This document shows positions 1-7,981 of a stretch of DNA of 11,066 nt, one piece after another. The notes under the pieces are model-generated. The model ran no database searches and was not told the origin of the DNA. It saw only the letters and a program-made list of their open reading frames with translations. The DNA comes from an uncultured Actinomyces sp. (lineage in GTDB: Bacteria; Actinomycetota; Actinomycetes; Actinomycetales; Actinomycetaceae): positions 1 to 11,066 of the forward strand of contig CACYEE010000235.1 in assembly GCA_902773415.1 (NCBI GenBank), written 5' to 3'. The translations under genes and the position numbers were made by a program. How positions within the stretch are numbered: the first letter of the stretch is position 1; each line of letters starts with the position of its first letter.

Positions 1-116
1 GCCGACGCCGTGGGAGTTCCTCCCGCACCGTCGATTTCCTCGGCCGTTGCCGGAAGAGCCGAGCCAAGGCCAAGCACGAGCGCACAGGCGCTCACGAGTG
101 CAGAAATCCTTTTCAT
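1..116 (-). CDS. Secreted protein, N-terminal fragment (signal peptide only)
   Basis: Only the first 38 codons lie in the window; the gene runs off the left edge. The start is the ATG at 116-114, preceded by GGAGG at 125-121 with a 4-base gap in a TTTTGGAGG context. The peptide begins MKRISALVSACALVLGLG and continues SALPATA: two positive residues, a hydrophobic core and an ATA site that fits signal peptidase I, followed by the acidic start EEIDGAGG of the mature chain. It is therefore exported. It lies 177 bases downstream of, and in the same direction as, the deacetylase gene. Given four SLH-anchored neighbours it could be another surface protein, but no functional domain is visible and that is only inference. 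The signal peptide is well supported; the function is unknown. Confidence 0.75.
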   Translation of the reverse strand, partial: MKRISALVSACALVLGLGSALPATAEEIDGAGGTPTAS

Positions 117-240
117 GAGACCTCCAAAACGTCACGTCGTGGCCATTCTCCCACAGCAACATCCCCGCGGCACGAACGGTCCCCTGTTTGTGGAGCCCGC
201 AACGTTTGGCACGCGCCGAGCGAGCGTTCGCGCGGGGCCA

Positions 241-293
241 TGCAGCCGAATCTGGCCGCACCGCCCTCTTCGGACCTTGACGAGACGGCTGCA
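241..293 (-). repeat. 8-bp inverted repeat just after the deacetylase stop codon
   Basis: TGCAGCCG at 241-248 is the exact reverse complement of CGGCTGCA at 286-293, with 37 bases between. It begins at the base next to the TAG stop of the deacetylase gene. No T-run follows on the minus strand, so it is not a textbook intrinsic terminator; it may be a weak 3' hairpin or chance. I see nothing else in the rest of the 117-293 gap except the Shine-Dalgarno sequence of the next gene. Confidence 0.35.
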
Positions 294-2540
294 CTATCTC
301 TGGCTGATCGACCCACCGGGAACCTGGCGTCCGTCCGTCAGTTCCTCGACAGTCACAAAATGGTAGCCCTGCTGTTCCAGCGTCGTCATCAGGCCATCGA
401 GAGCGTTCTCGGCAGCCGGCTGAATGTCATGCCACAGAACAATCGCCCCAGGTTGGATTCCATTGAGCACATTGTTCGTGGACAGGACCGCGTCCTTGTG
501 TTTCCAGTCGACGGTGTCGATGTTCCAGAGAACGGCGGTCTGCCCCCGCTGCCCGAGGACCGAATAGACCTCCGCATCGGCCGAGCCGTAGGGCGGGCGC
601 ATGTAGCGGGTCCGAAGCATCGAGCCGCTTGCCCACATGCCCGAGGGCGTCGCGGAGCCGGCCTGGAAACCAAGGGCATTGGCAATGGCGACATCCGTCT
701 GCGCAAGCTGGCTCCGAAGAGCATCGAAATCGAGGGTCGCAAGGTCGGGATGGTCCCAGGAATGCGAGCCGACGAGATGGCCTTCGGCAATCTCCCGTCG
801 AATCAGCGCCGGATACCGGACAACGTTCGTTCCGACAACGAAGAAGGTGGCACGGGCATTGTGACGCTTGAGAACGTCGAGAATACGGCCGGTGTGAATC
901 GGATGGGGCCCGTCGTCGAAGGTAAACGCCACGCAACTGACCTTCGAGCAGTCGACCTTCGTCCCGGCAGGCTGTTTCACACTGCAAGAAGCCGGAACCG
1001 TGTCTGTCGTCGCCGCGGCCTTCGACCACGGAGAGGCAACCACGCCCAGCCCCTTCGCGCACATCCGGTGCAGGAAGGCCGCGAGCGTTTGCCGGTCGAG
1101 CGGAGCGTCCGGACGGAACTTTCCGTCGCCGGATCCGGTTGCGATTCCGGCCCCTGCAAGCCATGACATCGCGGTGCGATGTTCGGAACACCCCGTGTCG
1201 GAGAAGTTTTCGCCACGCGGCGAGGCGGGGCCTCCGGCTGCGCGATAGAGGAATGACGCCATCGCCGCGCGGCTGAGCTCTGCCGAAGGCCGGAAGGTGC
1301 CGTCCGCGTATCCGCCAAGGATCCCGGAGGCCGCAGCCCACGCAATCTCCCGGTAGAAAGGATGCGAAACGGGGACATCCTTGAACGGGGTCGAGGCAGG
1401 GGGCGCAAACTCGGGCGAACCGGCATACCGGTAGAGGAAAGCCGCCATCTCCTCGCGGGACACGGCCGAGTCGGGCCGGAAGGCGCCATCGGAATACCCG
1501 TCAGCGATGCCGGTGGCAGCAAGCCACTCGATATCCTCCCGGAAGGGGTTGGACGCCCCGACATCCCGGAAGCTCTTCCCCTGCGGGGCGGCCGGCTCCT
1601 TGGCCGGGGAGACGGCAGTGGCCTTGACTCCCAGGCGGGCCGAATCGTAGCGATGAAGGAAAACAGCGAAGTCGGAGCGAACAAGCGAAGCGTCCGGCAG
1701 GTACTTGTGCTCGAAGTTGCCGCGCGCAATTCCCGCTCCGGCGAGCCAGAGAATCGCCGGGCGCTGGGCATTGGCGACGCCGACGTCCACGAAGGGATTG
1801 CGGTTCGGAGCCGCCGGGGTGCCCGCGAGCTTCCAGAAAACGGCTGCGGCATCCCCTCGTGCCACCGCCGCGGCGGGGCGGAACGTGCCATCCGAGTAGC
1901 CTGTTGCGAGCCCGGCAGCCGCAGCCCACGAGATTTCCCGGTAGTTCGGATGCGAAACGGGAACGTCCTTGAACGGACTCGAGACGGGCGGGGCGTAGTC
2001 GGGAGAACCGGCATAGCGGTACAGGAAAGCCGCCATCGCCTCGCGGGACACGACCGAGTCCGGCTTGAAGGTACCATCCTCCCAGCCGGACGTGATTCCC
2101 TTCCCCGCAAGCCACATGATCGACGAATGCTGCGCGTGCGAAACGGGAACGTCGGAAAAGCCCGTCACCGGAGAATCGCCCGCTTCGGCTGCCGGCCCGT
2201 CCTTGGAAACGGCATCCTCGCCGTTTTCCTCGGGAACGACCGTTTCCTCCGACGATTCGCCCGCTTCGGCGGCGGGCATCCCGGCCTCCGCGGCATCGCC
2301 CTCCGATGCCTGCGGCGTCGCATCGCCGCCGGTCGGCCCGACCTCGCCAGCCTTGACCTCTGCCGCCCCCGCCGGCGTCGCCCCGCTATCCCGCGCATCC
2401 GACACGGACTGGCCGGCAGCCTGCGACGGCGAGACCGCAGTCCCGGAATCGGCTCCGTCGTCCCCAAATGCCGCTGACCCCCCAGCCACCGACACGATCA
2501 TTGCCAGCGCAATGCCGGCCGCGCGAATCCTCGCCATCAC
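294..2540 (-). CDS. SLH-anchored NodB/CE4 polysaccharide deacetylase
   Basis: A 748-residue secreted enzyme expected to remove N-acetyl groups from a wall glycan, probably peptidoglycan GlcNAc. Layout: signal peptide about 1-26 (MARIRAAGIALAMIV core); acidic Ala/Gly/Glu-rich, probably disordered linker 27-125; six SLH repeats near 127-177, 190-240, 249-300, 323-375, 387-437 and 446-496; NodB domain about 534-735. All five NodB motifs are intact: TFDDGP 540-545 (metal and base Asp542/543), HSWDH 593-597 (metal His), RPPYG 648-652, DTVDW 675-679 and LWHD 702-705 (His704). About 20 Gly/Ser-rich residues sit just before RPPYG (622-646). The lead-in DCSKVSCVAFTFDDGP resembles other actinobacterial CE4 enzymes. 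The start is uncertain: GTG at 2540 is followed at once by ATG at 2537. The gene lies 80 bases after the glucosaminidase and may share its transcript. Substrate (peptidoglycan or another polysaccharide) is not decided by sequence. Confidence 0.93.
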   Translation of the reverse strand: MMARIRAAGIALAMIVSVAGGSAAFGDDGADSGTAVSPSQAAGQSVSDARDSGATPAGAAEVKAGEVGPTGGDATPQASEGDAAEAGMPAAEAGESSEETVVPEENGEDAVSKDGPAAEAGDSPVTGFSDVPVSHAQHSSIMWLAGKGITSGWEDGTFKPDSVVSREAMAAFLYRYAGSPDYAPPVSSPFKDVPVSHPNYREISWAAAAGLATGYSDGTFRPAAAVARGDAAAVFWKLAGTPAAPNRNPFVDVGVANAQRPAILWLAGAGIARGNFEHKYLPDASLVRSDFAVFLHRYDSARLGVKATAVSPAKEPAAPQGKSFRDVGASNPFREDIEWLAATGIADGYSDGAFRPDSAVSREEMAAFLYRYAGSPEFAPPASTPFKDVPVSHPFYREIAWAAASGILGGYADGTFRPSAELSRAAMASFLYRAAGGPASPRGENFSDTGCSEHRTAMSWLAGAGIATGSGDGKFRPDAPLDRQTLAAFLHRMCAKGLGVVASPWSKAAATTDTVPASCSVKQPAGTKVDCSKVSCVAFTFDDGPHPIHTGRILDVLKRHNARATFFVVGTNVVRYPALIRREIAEGHLVGSHSWDHPDLATLDFDALRSQLAQTDVAIANALGFQAGSATPSGMWASGSMLRTRYMRPPYGSADAEVYSVLGQRGQTAVLWNIDTVDWKHKDAVLSTNNVLNGIQPGAIVLWHDIQPAAENALDGLMTTLEQQGYHFVTVEELTDGRQVPGGSISQR

Positions 2541-2546
2541 GCACCC

Positions 2547-2553
2547 CCTCCTT
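2547..2553 (-). promoter_or_regulatory. Strong Shine-Dalgarno of the deacetylase gene
   Basis: AAGGAGG reads on the minus strand from 2553 to 2547. It is 6 bases from the GTG at 2540 and 9 bases from the ATG at 2537, so both adjacent starts are well placed and spacing does not choose between them. Confidence 0.7.
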
Positions 2554-2620
2554 GAGCCTCATCCCAGAATAACGGCCTTTCCGAGAAATCCCGGCAAGAA
2601 CTCCCCGAAACGCGACGAGC

Positions 2621-4027
2621 CTAACGGTAGGATGGAGCGATGTATCTCACGCGAGGGCTCACGCCCGACGTCGAATAGGCCCGATCCATGAGCGCAGCGA
2701 TCTTCGCCGGCCATCGCTCGTCGGAAGCGTACTGGTGCCAGCCGTAGGCTCCCGTGGCCGCCGCCCGCGAGTAGTCCCATTTCATCGCATACAGGGTCGG
2801 CTGGGCGTACCGGTCCGTCCGGTGCACGTAGTTCTTCGCGATCCACTGCGCAGCGCCCCTGATTGCCTTCGTTCGCGAATTCCAGCCGTTCACAATGGCC
2901 ATCGCGCGGCCGCCGGAGAGGGAGCTCGAGTCGACGGCGCCGATTCCGAAAAAGTTGTAGTAGGTTCCGGAAGGATAGCGCTTGCCTCCAACCGCGGTCT
3001 TGCCGTCATAGTAGTAGCCCTTTGCCAGCTGGCTCGAACCCCAGCCCGATTCGAGCACGGCGTGGGCCACAAGATAGGCCTCGTTGAGTCCGGTCTCTGC
3101 GGCAGCCTCGGCGAACAGGTAGCCCAGGCCGGCGAGGTTGCCGCTCCTTCCAAGCGGCGTGGAGGCCAGGAAGGCGTTGATCTGCGCGGAAGTCAGTCCC
3201 GTCGATTGGCGCAGGTCGGCGAACCGCAGGTATTCGGGACTGCCCGGTTGCAGCCCGCCGGGGTCGATTTCCGCGAGAATCGCCTCGTACTGCTTCTTCG
3301 CGTCGATGGAGCTGCCCTGCCGCTGCATGGTCGCCATTTGGCGAACGGTGAAGGGCACGTCAACGCGCGTGATCGAGTAGGTTCGCGCCGCGCATCGCGC
3401 CTTCTCGCCTGTTGCGAACCGGTGAAGAAAGGCGGCCATTGCGGCCCGCTGCGTGGACTGTCCGGGCCGGAAGGTGCCGTCGGACCATCCGCAGGAAATC
3501 CCCTGCTGCGCCATCCACGTGATTTCACGGTAGAACTGGTGGTGCGCGGGTACGTCGGCAAACAGCGTCATGCCGTCGGTTGCCGGCGAACCGGACTGGC
3601 GGTACAGGAAAGCCGCCATCGCGTCGCGGGCAATCGCTTCTTCGGGCCGGAAGGTGCCGTCGGCCCAGCCTCGGGTGATTCCCTTGGAGGCAAGCCAGGA
3701 AATCTCCCGGAAGAACGGGTGCGTCGCATCGACGTCGGAAAAGGCCTGCCTGCTCGCAGCGAAGGCCGGCGAGTCCGCCATTCGGTACATGAAGGCCGCG
3801 AAGGCGCCGCGGCTGATCGAGGCCTGCGGGCGGAAGGTGCCGTCGGCCCAGCCTCGGGCGATTCCTTGGGATGCCAGCCATTCGATGTCGCCGTAGAACT
3901 CGTGCGTCCGCGGCACGTCGGCAAAGCTCTGGGCAGCCTGGGCCGGGCCTGTCGGCGTCGCGGCTCCCGCCGTTGCGAGGGCCAGACCGAGAAGGACTCC
4001 TGCGATTGCTCTGCGCGTACAAACCAT
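2621..4027 (-). CDS. SLH-anchored peptidoglycan glucosaminidase (GH73 / LytD type)
   Basis: A 468-residue secreted hydrolase expected to cut the GlcNAc-MurNAc bond of peptidoglycan. Layout from the ATG at 4027: signal peptide 1-31 (MVCTRRAIAGVLLGLALA..., ending near PAQA); SLH repeats about 34-84, 94-145 and 154-205; a linker about 206-290; glucosaminidase domain about 290-455. The domain shows AHAVLESGWGSSQLA with likely catalytic Glu326, then YYNFFGIGA (357-364) and the C-terminal WAKNYVH...YA-type tail seen as QWIAKNYVHRTDRYAQPTLY. I chose ATG 4027 because AGGGA(AG) lies 9 bases upstream and a signal peptide starts at once; an in-frame GTG at 4066 has no Shine-Dalgarno and would add 13 polar residues before it. 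Anchor first, enzyme last, as in the deacetylase. Likely role: cell separation or wall turnover (family knowledge). Frame and catalytic motif are intact. Confidence 0.92.
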   Translation of the reverse strand: MVCTRRAIAGVLLGLALATAGAATPTGPAQAAQSFADVPRTHEFYGDIEWLASQGIARGWADGTFRPQASISRGAFAAFMYRMADSPAFAASRQAFSDVDATHPFFREISWLASKGITRGWADGTFRPEEAIARDAMAAFLYRQSGSPATDGMTLFADVPAHHQFYREITWMAQQGISCGWSDGTFRPGQSTQRAAMAAFLHRFATGEKARCAARTYSITRVDVPFTVRQMATMQRQGSSIDAKKQYEAILAEIDPGGLQPGSPEYLRFADLRQSTGLTSAQINAFLASTPLGRSGNLAGLGYLFAEAAAETGLNEAYLVAHAVLESGWGSSQLAKGYYYDGKTAVGGKRYPSGTYYNFFGIGAVDSSSLSGGRAMAIVNGWNSRTKAIRGAAQWIAKNYVHRTDRYAQPTLYAMKWDYSRAAATGAYGWHQYASDERWPAKIAALMDRAYSTSGVSPRVRYIAPSYR

Positions 4028-4145
4028 TGCGTCTGTCTTCCCTGTCTCGTGACATGTTCGCGCCACAGTCTAGGCGGGGGCAGACCCTCGCATCTGGGAC
4101 CTTCACCGCGACACGGCGGGAGTCGGCCATGACGCCAGCGCGCCT

Positions 4146-4240
4146 TCGCGTCGCCTCGTCTGCAAGCGCCCCGCGTCGCCATGCCCGCGTCGGCCCCGGC
4201 CAGCGCACTCCACGTCGCCCGCAAGCGCCCCACGTCGCCC
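4146..4240. repeat. Cluster of direct repeats upstream of the glucosaminidase gene
   Basis: The 360-base gap 4028-4387 has no credible gene. It holds a cluster of (C/A)CGTCGCC motifs at about 4147-4154, 4172-4180, 4211-4219 and 4231-4239, with a variant near 4186. The 19-base sequence GCAAGCGCCCCGCGTCGCC at 4162-4180 recurs at 4221-4239 with one change (G to A). CCACGTCGCCC occurs at 4210-4220 and 4230-4240, exactly 20 bases apart. The cluster lies 120-210 bases upstream of the ATG at 4027, where a promoter or leader would be. Function is unknown. Confidence 0.6.
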
Positions 4241-4272
4241 TGCACAGACAACCCCCGGATGCACAACAGCGC

Positions 4273-4304
4273 AAAACGGAACCGAAACAGCGAATCCGGT
4301 TCCG
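4273..4304 (-). terminator. Intrinsic terminator of the subtilase gene
   Basis: On the minus strand CGGAACCG (4304-4297) and CGGTTCCG (4284-4277) form an 8-bp perfect stem around a 12-base loop. TTTT follows directly at 4276-4273. It lies about 85 bases after the subtilase TGA stop. The stem is short but the T-run is in the right place, so it should separate subtilase and glucosaminidase transcripts. Confidence 0.65.
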
Positions 4305-4387
4305 CCTCGCACTGTCATCGGCGACGCCGTCTCGCCAGACGACGCCCGCCGGCAACCGCCACGGCGCGCCAGCGAGAATGCCGGACC

Positions 4388-7300
4388 TCAGCGCACCTTG
4401 ACCTTGTACCCCTTGGCGTCAAAACGATGGAGGAAGGCCGCCACGGCACCGCGCTCGGTCAGCGCTCCGGGCCGGAAGGTGCCGTCGGACCAGCCCTTCG
4501 CGATTGCCGAACTTGCCATCCAGCTGATGGCAACGCGGTGCTCGCTGTTCGCAGTGTCCTTGAAGCTCTTGGTCGCCTTGAACGATGGGGAGCCCGCCGC
4601 ACGATAGAGGAAGGCCGCAATCGCGTCGCGGGTAATCGGCGCTTCGGGCCGGAAGGTTCTGTCAGACCAGCCCTTCGTGATGCCGACCGAGGCCGCCCAG
4701 GAGATTTCGCGGTAGAACTGGTGGGTGGCGGGAACGTCCTTGAAGGGCGAGACGGCCGGCGGCGTATAGGCGGGGGAACCGGCCATGCGGTAGAGGAAGG
4801 CGGCGAAGGCGGCGCGGGTCACAGGCGCAGAGGGCCGGAAGGTGCCGTCGGAATAGCCGGTCGTGATTCCCCGCCCGGCGAGCCATGCGATGTCCGACAC
4901 GAACGGATGGGTGGCGGGAACGTCGACGAAGCTCGTTCGGCCCGTTTCGGCTGCTCCCTGGCCTGCCGGCGGCAGCCCGACGTCGAGAGTCGCCGTGTTC
5001 GTCGCATAGTCCCACGCGGTGAGGGTGACGACGGACGGCAGGCTTCCGCTGCGCCCGGAGGCGGCCCAGGACGCCTGGAGATTCGCGGTCTGCAAGGTCA
5101 CCTCCCACGCGCCGCCGGCAGGGTCCACGTTCGTGTACAGCGTCTTGTCGGTGATGGGCGTTATCGTTCCGTTCGCGCCGCGTATGCCGATTTGGACGGC
5201 AGCGAGATAGCTCGCGTCGGTGATTTTCAGGCGCACCTGCCCCGGCGAGGTGGAGACGACGGAAATGGAGGGGGCTTTCGAGTCGAGAACGAAGGACAGG
5301 TCGCGGGTCTGCTTGCGCGTGGTTCCGGCGACCGTGGCGGTCAGGCGCAGCGTGTAGCGGCCGTCGGGGAGGTTCGCTTCGTTGGCTTTGGCGGCGAAGA
5401 GAGGATCGGAAGCGGCATCCGTGTCGGCTTCGGCGACGGAGTTCTGGCTTGCTCCGGCCCCTGCCGAGCGGCGCACGTCCGTTTTCGACCAGCGCTGCTT
5501 TTCTTTCCCGTCCGGACCGATGAGCGCGTAGTCGAGGCGAGAGGCGGCACGCATGAGGGCCGTGCGCGCCGCAATCCAGTCGGGCACGCCGCGGGAGCTG
5601 GGCGCGTTCCATTTGGTGCCGGCCATCCGTCCGACGACGGCCCGTTCGGCCTTGACCTTGCCTTTCCATGTGGTCGGGCTGGAGGTGACCGAAGCGTCGT
5701 AGGGGTTCGCGCCGAGCGGGATGTATCCGGCCTGTTCGCGCGAATAGAGGCCGATTCCGGATTTGAGGGCCTTGCCGCTCCAGATGTCGGCGTCGAATAC
5801 GGACGCCTTGGCCCAATCGCCGTAGAAGGCGAGGAAGGGGATGGCGAGGCTTTGAGCCCCGGCGTCTCCCGAGGATGGCGCGAGGATCACGTAGCCGTCA
5901 ACGAACGTCCCGTTCGGGGTGTTCTTGGCGGCCCAGTTCGCAAAGTCCGTTTCGGGCTTGACTCTTACGGTGACCGTGGCGCTTGAGCCTGCGGGAACGT
6001 CGAGGGTCGACGCGGAAGGCGTGACGGAGATTCCCTTGCCTGTCCAGTTTGCCGAGGCACGGGAGAAGGCTCCCGAGGAAACCTTTTCGCTGAGTGCGGT
6101 TGCGGACACGCGGTAGGTTGCGGCCTTGGAGCCGTAGTTGGCGAGCCGGATCTGGAAAGTCCATGTTCCGGTTCCGTCGCCGAGTTCGGCCTTGGGCCGC
6201 GAGGGTTCTGCGGTGCCGAGAACTTCGGGGACGACCGTCGAGGCGAGGGCGCCGGCCAGATCGACGCGCCCGGAGCCTTGGCGGCGCGGCGAATAGTAGG
6301 TTTTCGTCGCCGGGTCGACGAGGGGGTCTGCGGTTCCCATCAGGAGACGGGTGGCGACGTGGTCGCGGTCCGCGGCGGAAAGCCTCGCGAATTCGGGGCT
6401 CTCGGCAAGCCTTTGGCGCAGCGTTGCGGCGGCTCCTGCCACGACGGGCGCGGCGAGCGAGGTTCCGTCGAGTCGCGACTTGTAGGCGGTTGCGTTTGCC
6501 GCATCGGCAGAGGTGACGCCCACACCCGTGGCGGTGATTTCGGGTTTGAGCCTGAGATCGCCGACGGGACCCCAGGAGGAAAAGGCAGGCAGCGTTCCGT
6601 TGGAGGCGGAGGCTGCGACGGCAAGTGTCTGACGGTAGGTGGCGGGCGAGGAGACGATTCCCGTGTCGGGCTGGTCGACGCTTGGGCTTGCGGAGACGCC
6701 GATGTGTTCGCGGGGCGCGTCGTAGCTGTTTCCGGCGGCCGCGACGACGCCGATGCGGGCCTTTTCGAGTTTTGCAAAGGCCGCGGCATAGGTGTCGTTG
6801 GCCTGGTTGCCCGCTTCCATGTCCCCGGCGGGCGTGCCAAGGGACAGGTTGAGGACATCCGGGGCAATCAGCACGGCGTCGTCAAGGGCGGCAAGATAGG
6901 CCGAGTCCTTGAGCGTCACGCTGCCGTCCGCATTTGCTTCCCCGATTTTCAGCATTGCGATCTGGGCGTCGGGCGCGGCTCCGCGGATCTTCCCGGCGTT
7001 TGCGGCAGCGAGCGCGGCAACCCATGTGCCGTGGGAGGAGAAGGTTTTTCCGGATTCCGGGCCGACGACGTTGTCGCCTCCGGCATAGTCGAGCACGAAA
7101 GGTATCTTTGCGCTGACCCATCGGCCCGATGCCGCGCGGCCCTTTGCGGCAATCGTCTTGGAAACCGAGGCGGACTTCTGCCGTGTCAGGGCGAGACCCG
7201 AAGTCGGGAAGGAGCCGCCGAAGGCTTCATGCGATTCGAGGAGGCCGGAATCGAGGAAGGCGACGAGCCGGCCCGCGCCTGTCGTGCCTGCGCCAGCGGC

Positions 7301-7747
7301 GTTCAGCTCGAGTTCGCTGCCTTCCTCGTCGGGCGTCTCGGTTTCGGGGTCGGCCTGCCCGAGCTCGCTTGCGTCGATTGTCCATTCCCGTTCGACGAAG
7401 GCGTCGGCTACCGCGTCGATGTTTTGGATCTCGTCGAGCGCTTCGAGGGGAACGGTCACGGTGAAGCCGTCGATGGCGCTGGAGTAGTCTTCGCCGTCTG
7501 CGATGCCGGCGTCGTCCGTCTCGGTGCCGACCGCCTCCGCAATTTCCTTGCGCACGGCGTCGTGGCGCGCATCCGCGCTTGTTCCCGGCCCGCTCGGCTC
7601 GCTTTCGAGCCGGACGACGACGGTGACGTCCTCGCCTCCGGCCGTATCGGGCTCCGTTTGCGCAACGGCGGCCGTTCCGCTTGCTGCGAGCGCGACCGAT
7701 GCCGCAGCTCCTGCAAGCATTGTCCAGATTCGAGCAGCTGTCCCCAT
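4388..7747 (-). CDS. SLH-anchored subtilisin-like serine protease (S8)
   Basis: A 1119-residue cell-surface protease. Layout from ATG 7747: signal peptide about 1-30 (MGTAARIWTMLAGAAASVAL...AAVAQ); inhibitor-I9-like propeptide about 40-125; S8 catalytic domain about 156-506; Fn3-like beta region about 514-650 as in lactocepin/C5a-peptidase types; further Ig-like beta modules to about 930; SLH repeats about 939-989, 1001-1051 and 1060-1111. The triad is intact: Asp166 (AFLDSG), His239 (SSHGTWVA), Ser430 (LDGTSLAAP), with oxyanion Asn340 (AAAGNS). The His-Ser distance of 191 leaves no room for the PA insert common in lactocepins. The start at 7747 has AGAGG 7 bases upstream; an in-frame GTG at 7798 would put 17 residues including RRGGR before the signal peptide and is less likely. 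The anchor is C-terminal, opposite to the two downstream genes. It may process surface proteins or host or dietary proteins; the target is not shown by sequence. Confidence 0.93.
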   Translation of the reverse strand: MGTAARIWTMLAGAAASVALAASGTAAVAQTEPDTAGGEDVTVVVRLESEPSGPGTSADARHDAVRKEIAEAVGTETDDAGIADGEDYSSAIDGFTVTVPLEALDEIQNIDAVADAFVEREWTIDASELGQADPETETPDEEGSELELNAAGAGTTGAGRLVAFLDSGLLESHEAFGGSFPTSGLALTRQKSASVSKTIAAKGRAASGRWVSAKIPFVLDYAGGDNVVGPESGKTFSSHGTWVAALAAANAGKIRGAAPDAQIAMLKIGEANADGSVTLKDSAYLAALDDAVLIAPDVLNLSLGTPAGDMEAGNQANDTYAAAFAKLEKARIGVVAAAGNSYDAPREHIGVSASPSVDQPDTGIVSSPATYRQTLAVAASASNGTLPAFSSWGPVGDLRLKPEITATGVGVTSADAANATAYKSRLDGTSLAAPVVAGAAATLRQRLAESPEFARLSAADRDHVATRLLMGTADPLVDPATKTYYSPRRQGSGRVDLAGALASTVVPEVLGTAEPSRPKAELGDGTGTWTFQIRLANYGSKAATYRVSATALSEKVSSGAFSRASANWTGKGISVTPSASTLDVPAGSSATVTVRVKPETDFANWAAKNTPNGTFVDGYVILAPSSGDAGAQSLAIPFLAFYGDWAKASVFDADIWSGKALKSGIGLYSREQAGYIPLGANPYDASVTSSPTTWKGKVKAERAVVGRMAGTKWNAPSSRGVPDWIAARTALMRAASRLDYALIGPDGKEKQRWSKTDVRRSAGAGASQNSVAEADTDAASDPLFAAKANEANLPDGRYTLRLTATVAGTTRKQTRDLSFVLDSKAPSISVVSTSPGQVRLKITDASYLAAVQIGIRGANGTITPITDKTLYTNVDPAGGAWEVTLQTANLQASWAASGRSGSLPSVVTLTAWDYATNTATLDVGLPPAGQGAAETGRTSFVDVPATHPFVSDIAWLAGRGITTGYSDGTFRPSAPVTRAAFAAFLYRMAGSPAYTPPAVSPFKDVPATHQFYREISWAASVGITKGWSDRTFRPEAPITRDAIAAFLYRAAGSPSFKATKSFKDTANSEHRVAISWMASSAIAKGWSDGTFRPGALTERGAVAAFLHRFDAKGYKVKVR
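4511..4630 (-). repeat. SLH coding segment near-identical to the CAP gene (copy 1)
   Basis: This part of the third and second SLH repeats of the subtilase gene aligns without gaps to 8111-8230 in the CAP gene. I count 9 differences over 117 bases from 4514, about 92% identity, including 34 identical bases at 4561-4594. This is far closer than other SLH repeats in the window and points to a recent duplication or gene conversion. Confidence 0.8.
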
Positions 7748-7821
7748 TCTCCCACCTCTCCGTACTGGTCCAATGGCAGCTCCCGGCACCGGGAACACAT
7801 TCCCTACAGCAATCGCATACT

Positions 7822-7867
7822 AGCGCACAACGGAACATTTGCCGCCCGGATTGTTCCGTTGTGCGCT
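7822..7867. promoter_or_regulatory. 16-bp perfect inverted repeat upstream of the subtilase gene
   Basis: AGCGCACAACGGAACA at 7822-7837 is the exact reverse complement of TGTTCCGTTGTGCGCT at 7852-7867, with a 14-base centre. It lies 75-120 bases upstream of the subtilase ATG, after the CAP-gene terminator. No T-run follows on either strand, so a role as operator or as a leader-RNA hairpin fits better than termination. A weak -10-like TAGTAT adjoins it on the minus strand. The exact symmetry is seen directly; the role is inferred. Confidence 0.6.
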
Positions 7868-7893
7868 GCCAAACGCGACCGTACGGCAAGCAA

Positions 7894-7925
7894 CGAGGGG
7901 CGAAACCCTCCGGTTCCGCCCCTCG
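7894..7925 (-). terminator. Intrinsic terminator of the CAP-domain gene
   Basis: On the minus strand CGAGGGGCG pairs with CGCCCCTCG (7925-7917 with 7902-7894). A G-U pair and AACC/GGTT extend this to a 14-bp stem closed by a four-base loop. TTGCTT follows, a weak T-run. It sits 57 bases after the CAP-gene stop and should end that transcript. The other strand would read CTCTTCCCTTTCCC after the stem, also pyrimidine-rich. Confidence 0.7.
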
Positions 7926-7981
7926 CTCTTCCCTTTCCCGTGCAGGCCTGCGACCTGACGCCTGCTCTGGAGACGCGCTGC

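Noticed and set aside
240..1166. Plus-strand open frame of 308 codons
   Set aside because: Lies opposite the deacetylase coding strand, whose protein has all five NodB motifs; the plus-strand translation is Arg-rich with no family features.
4028..4066. Upstream GTG start for the glucosaminidase
   Set aside because: No Shine-Dalgarno sequence before 4066, and it would place 13 polar residues before a complete signal peptide.
2735..4132. Plus-strand open frame of 465 codons
   Set aside because: Antisense to the glucosaminidase, which carries a signal peptide, SLH repeats and the LESGWG motif.
4103..4318. Minus-strand frame of 71 codons upstream of the glucosaminidase
   Set aside because: Arg/Gly-rich peptide reflecting the repeated CGTCGCC DNA, overlapping the subtilase terminator; no start signal.
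7822..7867. Intrinsic terminator
   Set aside because: The stem is long and perfect but no T-run follows on either strand, and the CAP-gene terminator already lies at 7894-7925.
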